Shown here in pieces: positions 1-8,051 of a stretch of 64,000 nt of DNA. Within the stretch, counting starts at the first letter, position 1. The number at the start of each line of letters is the position of its first letter. Origin of the DNA: Rhodobacteraceae bacterium F11138 (GTDB lineage Bacteria; Pseudomonadota; Alphaproteobacteria; Rhodobacterales; Rhodobacteraceae). The DNA is taken from positions 1 through 64,000 of the forward strand of contig JAEKDP010000013.1 of NCBI GenBank assembly GCA_016521575.1, in the 5' to 3' direction. The translations under genes and the position numbers were made by a program. Under the pieces are notes generated by a model. The model saw only the letters and a program-made list of their open reading frames with translations. It did no database searches and was not told where the DNA came from.

Positions 1-897
1 AGACATCGGTCTTCCAGCCATGCATTCAGCTCGGCATAGGATTTGAACTTCGGTCGAGGCACGTCACGCCGGAGGCGTGCTTACAGCACGACGAACCGCC
101 GCCGGATCACGCCCACCTGGTTCTCGACTTGCCCTTTCTCCCAGCCCGCGGCCGGGGTGCAGGGCCGTCCAGAAGGGCGCCATTGGTTCGAGCCGAAGGG
201 ACGGCGGGTCGACCAGGTAATGCCCGCACATCTGCTGGAACCGCCGGTTATAGGCGCGATCCTTGCCGACGAAGATCGCATCCACCGCCGTCTTCATGTT
301 GTCGTATATCCCCCGGGCGCAAGCACCGCCGAAGAACGCGAACGCCTTGTCGTGGGCGTCAAACACCATCTCTTGCGTCTCGCGCGGATAGGCCCGCACA
401 AACGGCATCCGGCTATAGCTCAGGCGGACATGCGCGACCTTCACCGTCGTGGTGACGCCATCGATCAGGACAATCTCGTGGCTCCAGTCGAACTGATAGG
501 CTTCGCCCGGATCGAAGCTCAGCGGCACATAGGCAGCGGCGGAAGCTTCCCGCGTCGCCTTCGACCAACTCGCCGCATAGCGCCGCACCGAATCATAGCT
601 GCCGTCATAGCCCCGGTTGCGCAGTTCTTCGTAAATCCGAACCAGTGTCAGCCGCTGGCGCTTGGGTTGCCGGTCATTCTCGGCCAGCATCTCATCCAGA
701 TCGGACCGCCACGGATCAATCTTGGGGCGGGGTTGGCTGGTTCGATCATAGCTGAACTCGGTTGCCCCGGACCGCACCACCTTCCGCACAGTGTTCCGTG
801 ATATCCGCAGTTCCCGGCAGATCTGCTTGATTGGCTTCCTCTGAATGAAATACGCCCGCCTGATCTTCGCAATCGTCTCCACAACCAACATCCCCAA
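1..897 (-). pseudogene. istA: IstA transposase of IS21 family, frameshifted, 3' end outside window
   Basis: The start is MGMLVVETIAKIRRAYF at 897, followed by a helix-turn-helix (QICRELRISRNTVRKVV) and the DDE core (FQFDWSH-type motif, here AYQFDWSHE). The frame is lost near 205, just after CGHYLVDP. The expected GWEKGQVENQVG segment continues in another frame to a stop at 81-83, and family-like residues PRPKFKSYAELNAWLED resume at 60-1. Two short palindromic insertions explain the breaks: 164-205, with ends GCCGTCC/GGACGGC, and about 27 nt around 64-90, which adds a stop. Without them the frame would read through. I infer that the gene is dead. Confidence 0.8.
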
Positions 898-1006
898 CTC
901 GCTCCCTCAAATCCGTCGAGGAAGCTTCTGAACAGAAAAATCAGGGGGGTCACTTTTGGACGCCGATTACCCCAATACAGGGGTCAATCTTGCATGCCGG
1001 CTCACA
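1..1006 (-). mobile_element. IS21-family insertion sequence, partial and decayed
   Basis: The left part of an IS21-type element runs off the window start; the istB side is outside. It holds a broken istA (1-897). At its outer end lie two related repeats, each starting GGGGTCA: one at about 946 and one at 980-1006. This fits the multiple terminal repeats of IS21 elements. Read outward-in, the end is TGTGAGCCGG, placed at 1006 because the reading frame of the interrupted neighbour gene stops matching its family there. The second end and the target duplication cannot be seen. The element is probably immobile because istA is broken. Confidence 0.75.
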
Positions 1007-1345
1007 CTTTGGCCTGCAAACAGTATCGCCAGGATAGCAATTGGCCCGGACTTGCCCGGCATGTCGGGCGAAGCCCTTCCATCTTTCGATCTGTAGACTG
1101 CCAATTTCCTCCAGACGGCGCCCCCAAGAATAACGACAATACCACTGGAACCAGCCGCGCAGGTCCGGCCCGTAGATCCAGCCATTGCGACGCCAGACAG
1201 ACGGCGGCTGGCGGCTTTTGACACCGAAGTAGTTCACGTTTGCGTCGGGGACAGTGCTGGTCTTGGCATTCCGGAACCAGGCCGCTGGAAACTCATCGGT
1301 GCAGTCATTGATGTAGCCCCCGTCGAACACTCCCATCTCAAGCAT
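1007..1345 (-). pseudogene. Conserved hypothetical protein truncated by the IS21 element
   Basis: About 113 residues of a small conserved protein remain before the reading frame enters the IS end at 1006. Recognisable pieces are DCTDEFPAAWF, NYFGVKSRQP, the strongly aromatic GWFQWYCRYSWGRR and the Cys-containing NCYPGDTVCRP. I know this pattern from small uncharacterised alphaproteobacterial proteins whose C-terminus continues with a basic RQ-rich tail, which is absent here. The family-like reading frame also extends upstream of the ATG at 1345 (FTPAKTPHE) to a stop at about 1412-1414 without another ATG, so the 5' end may be damaged too. Function is unknown. Confidence 0.55.
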
Positions 1346-1564
1346 TTCGTGGGGCGTCTTGGCGGGCGTGAAATCATCGGCAAAATTGCCACCGCCGGGC
1401 TGCGAAAGTGTTTAGTGATAGCCGTCTTGCATCGTGTCGTTACCGAAGACTATCTCTCTGATAGGTCATGTTTCTGCTCTGCCATATGCACGTGCAATCT
1501 GCAAACAAGTTGCCGATGCGGCTCGGGATGAACATCACAGCGTCACGTGATGCAATGATCTGCA

Positions 1565-2200
1565 TCAAATCCGAAAGAATGGCTGCAGAATACGTGGCAC
1601 CAACGAATTGAAGCGCAAGGGCGCATCGGTAGCGGCAAGGCAGATACAGGGCGCGCCGGGGTCGGCGGTCGGTGTGTGCTCCAGGTCCTGATCGGCAACC
1701 TCGAGATCACCGACCCCGAAGCGCCCGGTGGAGTCGCTGAAACTGCCCTGCAACACCAGCGTCAGTTCCAGCCCGTTGTGGCTGTGATCCGGCACCGCCT
1801 GTCCGGGTGGGATGTAAAGCAAACGGGTCGAGCCTTCACGACCCGAAGACAGAATGCTCTGACGCACGCCCAGCCCAAGCGATTTCCAGCGAGGCGGTTT
1901 CCCCTTCAGGGCTTCCATTACCGGGCCGGGGTACACTCCTGTGCGCGGGTAAGTCGGTTGCGGTGCACAAGGGGCGTCGAGCAGGTTGAGGACACTGGTT
2001 TTCAACCCGTCAGACACAGCCTCTGCGCCGACAGTTTCCAACACCGCTCCTCCGCCTGCCAGATGCGCCTCGTATTCAGCACGGCATTCAAGGCACAGCG
2101 AGATATGGGTCGCCACAACCAGTGCGTAAGGATGCGGTAGGCTGCCGGCGGCATAGGCTGCCAACAGCGCGTCGGGGGCATGATGGGTGATTGCCGTCAT
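1565..2200 (-). CDS. chrR: ChrR-type zinc anti-sigma factor
   Basis: A 211-residue anti-sigma factor of the ChrR family, which holds RpoE inactive until singlet oxygen or organic peroxide triggers release. The N-terminal zinc-binding anti-sigma domain has H6, H32, C36 and C39 (HISLCLEC), nearly the same spacing as the R. sphaeroides ligands. The C-terminal half is a cupin with the PDHSHNGLELTLVLQG motif and a later His (LEHTP). It starts one base after the rpoE stop codon, so the pair is co-transcribed and probably translationally coupled. Length and layout are normal. The mechanism is known for the family and not tested here. Confidence 0.92.
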   Translation of the reverse strand: MTAITHHAPDALLAAYAAGSLPHPYALVVATHISLCLECRAEYEAHLAGGGAVLETVGAEAVSDGLKTSVLNLLDAPCAPQPTYPRTGVYPGPVMEALKGKPPRWKSLGLGVRQSILSSGREGSTRLLYIPPGQAVPDHSHNGLELTLVLQGSFSDSTGRFGVGDLEVADQDLEHTPTADPGAPCICLAATDAPLRFNSLVPRILQPFFRI

Positions 2201-2201
2201 C

Positions 2202-2846
2202 TTAACGCAGTTCCTTCAAATCGTGCCGCAGTTTCTCCAGGCCCAGCCGGATCCGCGACTTGATCGTGCCCAGGGGCAGGCCGGTCTCGGTGCTGATCTC
2301 CTGATGGCTCAGCTCGCCCAGATAGGCTTTTTCTATGATTGCGCGTTGATCGGGTTTCAGTCGTGCAAGCGCCTGTTTCAACTGGCTGGCTTCCTGCTCG
2401 ACTGCCAGGATCTGGGTTGCATCCGGCTCGGCATCGTGCGCGTCACTCAGTAACTCTTCGGGCATTGGACGTCGTTCCTTGCGAAAAACGTCGATCTGTC
2501 GATTGCGGGCGATCTGATAGATCCAGGCCGATACCTGCGCGCGCGCCGGATCAAACTGCCCCGCCTTGTGCCAGACGGTCAGCATGACCTCTTGCACGAT
2601 TTCCTCTGCCTGTGCCGATGCGGTCCCCGACCGCATGAAGAAACCTTTCAGGCGCGGCGCGAAATGGTCGAACAGCGCGGCAAAGGCTGCCCTGTCTCGA
2701 CCGTCACGCACGGCCAGCATCCACATTGTCTGTGGCGAAATCTCAGGCGCGGGTTGTGTCAATGGCGCGTTGTCCTTTCGCGGCAAGGCAGCAAGAGGCC
2801 GGACGATTGGATCAATGTCAAAGCTGGCTGTCAACATACCCATCAT
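2202..2846 (-). CDS. rpoE: ECF sigma factor RpoE (sigma-E, singlet oxygen response)
   Basis: ECF sigma factor with region 2 (AFAALFDHFAPRLKGFF, EEIVQEVMLTVW, DPARAQVSAWIYQIARNRQIDVFRK split over two segments) and region 4 (LKPDQRAIIEKAYLGELSHQEIS, then TGLPLGTIKSRIRLGLEKLR). Its partner chrR follows immediately. The start is uncertain: the frame is open from 2846, but a predicted sigma-E promoter has its -10 at 2843-2847, which would leave the first two ATGs outside the transcript. The ATG at 2837 (possibly leaderless) or the ATG at 2726 before WMLAVRDG are alternatives. Autoregulation fits the TGATCC element just upstream. Confidence 0.92.
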   Translation of the reverse strand: MMGMLTASFDIDPIVRPLAALPRKDNAPLTQPAPEISPQTMWMLAVRDGRDRAAFAALFDHFAPRLKGFFMRSGTASAQAEEIVQEVMLTVWHKAGQFDPARAQVSAWIYQIARNRQIDVFRKERRPMPEELLSDAHDAEPDATQILAVEQEASQLKQALARLKPDQRAIIEKAYLGELSHQEISTETGLPLGTIKSRIRLGLEKLRHDLKELR

Positions 2847-2905
2847 ACGAGCGCTGAGGAAACCCGGATCAATTTTTGATCCGGATTTATTTCAGTAACG
2901 TAGTC
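2843..2905. promoter_or_regulatory. Divergent sigma-E promoters sharing a palindrome
   Basis: The perfect inverted repeat GGATCAATTTTTGATCC (2866-2882) contains TGATCC on both strands. On the plus strand TGATCC (2877-2882), an 18-nt spacer and TAGTC (2901-2905) point at the flavoprotein gene. On the minus strand TGATCC (2871-2866), 18 nt and TATGA (2847-2843) point at rpoE. The known R. sphaeroides sigma-E pattern is TGATCC, about 18 nt, then TAAGA-like. The -35 elements match exactly and the -10 elements only partly. Confidence 0.7.
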
Positions 2906-2931
2906 GCTTCAACGATCTGATTGGAGATACC

Positions 2932-4212
2932 ATGCCGCTTGATGCCCGCTTCACCCGACCACAACGCGTTGCTGTCGTTGGCGGCGGCATATCCGGCCTT
3001 GCTGCCGCATACTTGCTGGCACCCGATCATGCGGTCACCTTGTTCGAGGCCGCGCCCCATCTGGGGGGGCATGCCCGCACGGTGATGGCGGGCCTGAATG
3101 GGGATCAGCCGGTCGATACCGGGTTTATCGTATTCAACTATGCCAACTATCCGCATCTGACGCGGATGTTCCAGGATCTGGATGTGCCGGTTGCCAAAAG
3201 CGACATGAGCTTTGGCGCGTCGATCAACGGCGGACAGATCGAATACGGTCTGCGCAATTTGCACGCTCTGACGGCGCAACGGCGTAACCTGCTGCGGCCG
3301 GGGTTCATGCGAATGCTGCGCGACATCCTGCGCTTCAATGACAAGGCAGAGTGCTTGCCGAATGGTGACAGCGCCACGATCGGCGAGTTGATGCAGGATC
3401 TGAAGCTGGGGGACTGGTTTCAACGCTTTTACCTGATGCCGCTCTGCGGCGCGATCTGGTCCACCCCGCCTGCCGAAATCCGCGCGTTTCCGGCTCGCGC
3501 CTTGGTGCAGTTCTTTCGCAATCACGCCCTGCTCAGCGCCTCGGGCCAGCATCAGTGGTGGACGGTGAATGGCGGCAGCATCGAATATGTGCGGCGGCTG
3601 GAGCATCATCTGCGTGGGCGCGGCGTGGCGATCCATACAGCCACACCCGTGCAAAGTGTCACGCGCGACGGTCACAAAAGCACCGTTCACAGCGGGGCCG
3701 GCCCCCATGATCCGTTCGATCAGGTGATTTTCGCCTGCCATTCGGATCAGACCCTGCGCCTTTTGGCACAGCCGACACCACAGGAAACCGCTGCCCTGTC
3801 GGCTATTCGGTTTCAGGATAACCGGATGATCTTGCACCGCGACACAGGCCAGATGCCGCAGCGCCGCGCCGTCTGGTCAAGCTGGGTCTACAAGGCCGAC
3901 ACCACCCAGCCGGAGCCCGCCATCGGCGTCACATACTGGATGAACCGGTTGCAGAACATTCCCGAGCACGACCCACTGTTCGTATCGCTCAACCCGTCCA
4001 GCGAAGTGCCGGATCATCTGATCTATGATCAAAAGATGTTCCGCCATCCTGTGTTTGATGCGTCGGCGCTGTCGGCACAAAGTCAACTGATCAAAATGCA
4101 GGGCCGAAACAACACCTGGTTCGCCGGAGCCTACACACGGCACGGTTTCCACGAAGACGGGTTTGCCAGCGCCGCCCGCATTGCGCGGCTGATGGAGCGC
4201 CAGATCGCATGA
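2932..4212 (+). CDS. FAD-dependent amine-oxidase-like oxidoreductase of the sigma-E operon
   Basis: 426 residues with an N-terminal dinucleotide-binding fold (VAVVGGGISGLAAAYLLA, residues about 13-30, then the acidic FEAAPHLGGHA). The family is that of flavoproteins found beside CFA-synthase genes. First gene of a six-gene operon whose members overlap or nearly touch; the next start overlaps its stop by ATGA. RBS GGAGA lies just before the ATG. In R. sphaeroides genes of this type in the sigma-E operon are linked to making methylated or furan fatty acids on phospholipid chains, so a desaturase or oxygenase-type step on acyl chains is a reasonable inference. The exact reaction is not shown by sequence. 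Confidence 0.85.
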   Translation: MPLDARFTRPQRVAVVGGGISGLAAAYLLAPDHAVTLFEAAPHLGGHARTVMAGLNGDQPVDTGFIVFNYANYPHLTRMFQDLDVPVAKSDMSFGASINGGQIEYGLRNLHALTAQRRNLLRPGFMRMLRDILRFNDKAECLPNGDSATIGELMQDLKLGDWFQRFYLMPLCGAIWSTPPAEIRAFPARALVQFFRNHALLSASGQHQWWTVNGGSIEYVRRLEHHLRGRGVAIHTATPVQSVTRDGHKSTVHSGAGPHDPFDQVIFACHSDQTLRLLAQPTPQETAALSAIRFQDNRMILHRDTGQMPQRRAVWSSWVYKADTTQPEPAIGVTYWMNRLQNIPEHDPLFVSLNPSSEVPDHLIYDQKMFRHPVFDASALSAQSQLIKMQGRNNTWFAGAYTRHGFHEDGFASAARIARLMERQIA

Positions 4213-4964
4213 CGCATATGCCGGAACATATCGCAGCTGTCACAACCCATGCGCGGCGCGGTGAGATTCGCCACAGGTTCCGCTATGGAGTCGATTATGT
4301 GCTGATCGACCCTGACGTGCCCGCATCGCGGCCCCTGCTGTTTTCGCGCAACCGCTTCAATCTGGCATCGGTTCATGATCGTGACCATGGTGGCCCGCTA
4401 AAGGCGGGGCGCGGCGTGGTCTGGGCGCGCGACGTGCTGGCATCGCATGGTCTGAGCGAGCGTGAATTGCGGTTGCTGCTGCTGACCCAGCCGCGGTTCC
4501 TCGGCTATGTGTTCAATCCGGTCAGCTTCTGGTTGGCGATGGACGGCGGCGCACTGATCGCGGTGATTGCCGAGGTCTCGACTCCCTTTGGCGACCGTCA
4601 TTCCTATCTGTGCCACCTACCGGACTTTGCGCCAATCGCCAAAGACAGCCGGATCACCGCCCCCAAATCCCTGCATGTTTCGCCCTTTCAGGAGGTCAAA
4701 GGCAGCTATGAGTTCAGCTTTGATACCCGAAGCGATCAGATTTCCATCCGGATATTGCACTGCAACGGTGACGAAGGCGTGGTTGCGACCCTGTCGGGGT
4801 CGCGTGCGCCGCTGACCAATGCCGGACTGCTGCGCGCCAGCCTGCGCCGACCCCTCGGGGCGCTGCGCACGATCATCCTGATTTACTGGCAGGCCCTGCG
4901 CTTGAAACTGAAAGGGGCGAAATACCGCACCCGCCCAACTCCACCCAACTCGGAGGTGTCCTGA
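4209..4964 (+). CDS. DUF1365 family protein
   Basis: 251 residues with the DUF1365 hallmark opening (RGEIRHRFRYGVDYVLID), the GLSERELRLLLLTQPRFLGYVFNP-like core split around residue 90, and the later KSLHVSPFQEVKGSYEF segment. DUF1365 proteins are almost always found between an FAD oxidoreductase and a CFA-like methyltransferase, as here. They probably assist the fatty-acid modification carried out by those neighbours, but no reaction is firmly assigned that I know of. Its ATG overlaps the upstream stop and its TGA overlaps the next ATG, so translation is coupled on both sides. Confidence 0.88.
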   Translation: MTHMPEHIAAVTTHARRGEIRHRFRYGVDYVLIDPDVPASRPLLFSRNRFNLASVHDRDHGGPLKAGRGVVWARDVLASHGLSERELRLLLLTQPRFLGYVFNPVSFWLAMDGGALIAVIAEVSTPFGDRHSYLCHLPDFAPIAKDSRITAPKSLHVSPFQEVKGSYEFSFDTRSDQISIRILHCNGDEGVVATLSGSRAPLTNAGLLRASLRRPLGALRTIILIYWQALRLKLKGAKYRTRPTPPNSEVS

Positions 4965-6121
4965 TGCTGTTCCTGACAAAATGTGTAAAACATGACTTTC
5001 TGCAGACCTGCGAGCAGATCCGGACCGGCAGCTTGCGTTTGCACACACCGGAAGGCGAGGTTTACGGCTTTGGCCAGGGTAGCCCCGCGGCCGAAATGCG
5101 GATCTACGACTGGTCGGTGATCACCGCGATTGCCGCACGCGGCGATATCGGGTTGGGTGAAACCTATGTCGCGGGCCTGTGGGACACCCCGTCAATTGCG
5201 GATCTGACCATGGTCGCGCTGAAAAATCTCGATCAATTTCGGAACTATGCCTACGCGGGGTTCTGGAACACCCTGAAATTCCAGGTGGTGAACCGGCTGT
5301 TGCGAGCCAATTCCACGCGGGGTGCGGCGCGCAACATCCGCGCACATTACGATGTCGGCAACGAATTCTACCAGCTGTGGCTGGACGAGAGCATGACCTA
5401 TTCCTCGGCCATGTTTGCGCCCGGCGACGAGGATCTGGGGCGTGCGCAGGCCCGCAAGTACGACCGGATCCTGCAACGGCTGGGCACCGACGACCGCGTG
5501 CTGGAAATCGGCTGCGGCTGGGGCGGGTTTGCCGAACGGGCAGCTGATTCCGGGCGCATTGTCACCGGGCTGACCATCTCGCCCAGTCAGAAGGGATATG
5601 CCGATGCACGGCTGGACGGGCGGGCCGAAATCCGTCTGCAGGACTATCGCGAGAGCAGCGGAAAATTCGACAGCATCGTCTCTATTGAAATGATCGAGGC
5701 CGTCGGACAGAATTATTGGCCGACCTATTTCGCCACGCTGAAGTCCCGGCTGTCCGAGCACGGGCGCGCACTGATCCAGGCGATAACCGTCTCGGATAGC
5801 TATTTTGACACCTACCAGCGCAGTTCGGATTATATCCGTCACTACACCTTTCCGGGCGGCATGTTGCTTTCGGATGCAGTGATCGCCGATCAGGCGCGCC
5901 GCGCCGGGCTTGTGGTCAGGGACAGTCACGCGTTCGGTGCGGATTATGCCCGTACCTGCGCCCTTTGGAATGAACGTCTGGACCAGCAGGCGGGCCGGAT
6001 CCGCAAGTTGGGCCATGACGAAAGCTTCCTGCGCAACTGGCGCTATTATCTCGGAGTGTGTGCCGCCTCTTTTGCCGTCGGGCAAACCGATGTGGTTCAG
6101 GTGGAACTGGCCCATGCCTGA
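4964..6121 (+). CDS. Cyclopropane-fatty-acid-synthase-like SAM methyltransferase
   Basis: 385 residues. A CFA-synthase N-terminal region leads to the family signature RAHYDVGNEFYQLWLDESMT (residues about 127-146) and the SAM site VLEIGCGWGGFAERA (about 179-193), then the SIEMIEAVG segment. Such enzymes methylate the double bond of unsaturated phospholipid acyl chains, giving cyclopropane or methyl-branched products. In this sigma-E context the product may be an intermediate of the furan-fatty-acid route described in R. sphaeroides; classic cyclopropanation is the alternative. The start overlaps the DUF1365 stop (TGATG), and the next gene starts inside its last codons. Confidence 0.88.
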   Translation: MLFLTKCVKHDFLQTCEQIRTGSLRLHTPEGEVYGFGQGSPAAEMRIYDWSVITAIAARGDIGLGETYVAGLWDTPSIADLTMVALKNLDQFRNYAYAGFWNTLKFQVVNRLLRANSTRGAARNIRAHYDVGNEFYQLWLDESMTYSSAMFAPGDEDLGRAQARKYDRILQRLGTDDRVLEIGCGWGGFAERAADSGRIVTGLTISPSQKGYADARLDGRAEIRLQDYRESSGKFDSIVSIEMIEAVGQNYWPTYFATLKSRLSEHGRALIQAITVSDSYFDTYQRSSDYIRHYTFPGGMLLSDAVIADQARRAGLVVRDSHAFGADYARTCALWNERLDQQAGRIRKLGHDESFLRNWRYYLGVCAASFAVGQTDVVQVELAHA

Positions 6122-6851
6122 GGCGGAAACCATCTGGATCATCGGTGCAAGCGACGGTATCGGCGCGGCGCTGGCACACGAATGGGCGGCCCGCGGTGCG
6201 CGGCTGATCCTGTCGGCCCGCTCAGCCGGGCCGCTGGAGGAGTTGGCGGCGAGCCTTGGACCCGACCACCTGGCCCTGCCGCTGGACGTGAGCGACCGCA
6301 AAAGCCTTGTCGCCGCTGCGCAAAAGATCGCTGGTATCGGGCCGTTGGATCGCGTGGTGCATCTGGCGGCGATGTATGATCCAGGCAAGGTTGCCGATCT
6401 GGATCCTGAAACTGCCGGGAAAATCGTGCTGGTCAACCTGACCGGCAGCTTTCACATCGCACAGATCGCGCCACCTTTGCTACGAAACGGCGGGCAGCTG
6501 GCGCTGTGCGGCTCGGTCGCGGGCTATATCGGTCTACCACAGGGGCAGATCTATTCGGCAACCAAGGCCGGCGTGATCAATCTGGCGCAATCTCTGCGCG
6601 CTGAACTGGCCGGGCAGTATGATGTGCGGCTGATTTCACCGGGCTTTGTCGACACGCGCCTGACGCAGCGCAATGATTTCACGATGCCGGCAATGGTCAC
6701 GCGGGACACCGCCGCGCAGGGCATCATCAAGGGTCTTGGAAGGCGGAGTTTCGAAGTGCATTTTCCCCGCCGCCTGACCTATGCGCTGAAACTGCTGAGC
6801 GTGCTGCCCTATTGGGTGGCCCTGCCGCTGACAAGCCGTCTGACCCGATGA
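6114..6851 (+). CDS. Short-chain dehydrogenase/reductase
   Basis: 245 residues, a classical SDR. The NAD(P) motif is IIGASDGIGAALA (residues about 8-20), the catalytic Ser lies near SVAGYIG and the catalytic pair is YSATKAG (Tyr-x3-Lys). The ATG at 6114 was chosen because it starts directly before this fold and overlaps the methyltransferase stop by 8 nt, as expected in a coupled operon; the open frame runs further upstream without support. The C-terminal LKLLSVLPYWVALPL looks membrane-associated. The substrate is unknown; it is probably part of the same lipid modification or stress pathway. Confidence 0.85.
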   Translation: MPEAETIWIIGASDGIGAALAHEWAARGARLILSARSAGPLEELAASLGPDHLALPLDVSDRKSLVAAAQKIAGIGPLDRVVHLAAMYDPGKVADLDPETAGKIVLVNLTGSFHIAQIAPPLLRNGGQLALCGSVAGYIGLPQGQIYSATKAGVINLAQSLRAELAGQYDVRLISPGFVDTRLTQRNDFTMPAMVTRDTAAQGIIKGLGRRSFEVHFPRRLTYALKLLSVLPYWVALPLTSRLTR

Positions 6852-6874
6852 TCAAGCTTACGAAAGGACGCGCC

Positions 6875-7594
6875 ATGCGCACTGGAACACTGGCGATTGT
6901 TGTGTTGATTGCAGCGCTGGCATTTGCACTGTCACCGCTGCTGACAAGCGGGTTCAACGGCTTCGCGCCGGATCAATTTCCGGTGCCGCAAGATAACCCG
7001 CCGGTGCAGCCCGAGGGTTATGCGTTTGCGATCTGGGGGGTGATCTATCTCTGGCTGCTCGTCAGTGCGGTTTATGGCGTTTGGCGGGCGTCGGGCGATC
7101 GCGACTGGCATGCGGCGCGCCTGCCGCTGGCGATCAGCCTGATTGTCGGCGCGTTCTGGATCAAGGCGGCGAATGAAGCGCCTATCTTGGCGACCGTGAT
7201 GATTGTCGTGATGGCGGCAACAGCGATTGCCGCGATGCTGCGCGCAGGGAGCAGTCAGCCATGGATGCAGGCGAGGCCAATCGCGCTTTATGCGGGCTGG
7301 CTGACAACCGCGACAGGTGTGGCAATCGGTGTGGTTCTTGGCGGGTATGCCATCCTGTCGGCTCAGGCTGCCGCAATCCTTTGCCTGGGCGGTGTGCTGC
7401 TGGTTGCGCTGATCGTGCAATCAGCCCGTCCGCGTGAATGGGCCTATCCAGCGGCCATTATCTGGGCGCTGGTCGGTGTCATCAGTACAAACCTTGCCGC
7501 CCCGAACGTTCCCGTGATCGCGCTGGCCGCCTTCGGCATTGCCGCGCTGGCCCTGCGTGGTGGACAATCCCTTATAAAGGCAGAAACCCCATGA
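6875..7594 (+). CDS. Tryptophan-rich multi-pass membrane protein (TspO/MBR-like annotation)
   Basis: 239 residues, very hydrophobic, with about six to seven membrane segments beginning LAIVVLIAALAFALSPLL. It contains the aromatic PEGYAFAIWGVIYLWLLVSAVY motif (split near residue 60) seen in proteins annotated as tryptophan-rich sensory or TspO-related. The ATG at 6875 has a good RBS (GAAAGGA, 5 nt before the ATG), whereas earlier in-frame ATGs at 6812 and 6848 do not. Fifth gene of the sigma-E operon. Membrane location is clear, but ligand and role are not. The family name is moderately uncertain. Confidence 0.75.
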   Translation: MRTGTLAIVVLIAALAFALSPLLTSGFNGFAPDQFPVPQDNPPVQPEGYAFAIWGVIYLWLLVSAVYGVWRASGDRDWHAARLPLAISLIVGAFWIKAANEAPILATVMIVVMAATAIAAMLRAGSSQPWMQARPIALYAGWLTTATGVAIGVVLGGYAILSAQAAAILCLGGVLLVALIVQSARPREWAYPAAIIWALVGVISTNLAAPNVPVIALAAFGIAALALRGGQSLIKAETP

Positions 7595-7989
7595 AAATCC
7601 TGATACTCTATTTCTCGACCGCAGTGATTTTTTTCGCCGCAGATGCCATTGGTCTGCGGCTTCTGATCAAACCTGTGTTCGAGCGCCACGTTGCCCATCT
7701 TTTTGCCGATCCGTTCCGAGTCATTCCCGCCGCCCTGTTCTACTTGGGGTATGTTGCCGGGATATTGTGGTTCGTATCCATTTCCGCGCTGCGCACCGGA
7801 GATCCTGTTGCAGCTCTGGTGGGTGGGGTGCTCTTGGGACTCATGGCCTATGGGACCTACGAATTTACCAATTATGCCACGCTTCGGGATTGGTCGATTC
7901 AGCAGGTTGCCATCGACACGATATGGGGCGGGATTTTGACCGGCGGCTCAGCTTGGGCCGGTGTCATGATCGCACGAATGCTGGGGTAG
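7591..7989 (+). CDS. DUF2177 family membrane protein
   Basis: 132 residues with four predicted membrane helices. Family features are the N-terminal FFAADAIGLRLLIKPVFERHV and the central MAYGTYEFTNYATLRDW, which are typical of DUF2177. The start ATGAAAATC overlaps the previous stop (ATGA), which closes the six-gene operon. The longer open frame starting at 7438 is not supported. Function is unknown; DUF2177 genes often accompany CFA-synthase/DUF1365 operons, so a role in membrane lipid remodelling or stress tolerance is an inference from context. Confidence 0.85.
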   Translation: MKILILYFSTAVIFFAADAIGLRLLIKPVFERHVAHLFADPFRVIPAALFYLGYVAGILWFVSISALRTGDPVAALVGGVLLGLMAYGTYEFTNYATLRDWSIQQVAIDTIWGGILTGGSAWAGVMIARMLG

Positions 7990-8051
7990 GGCAAAACCAG
8001 AGATGTATGCTGGCCGAAAGAGTTTGGTACATTCCTTTCGCCCATACTAAC

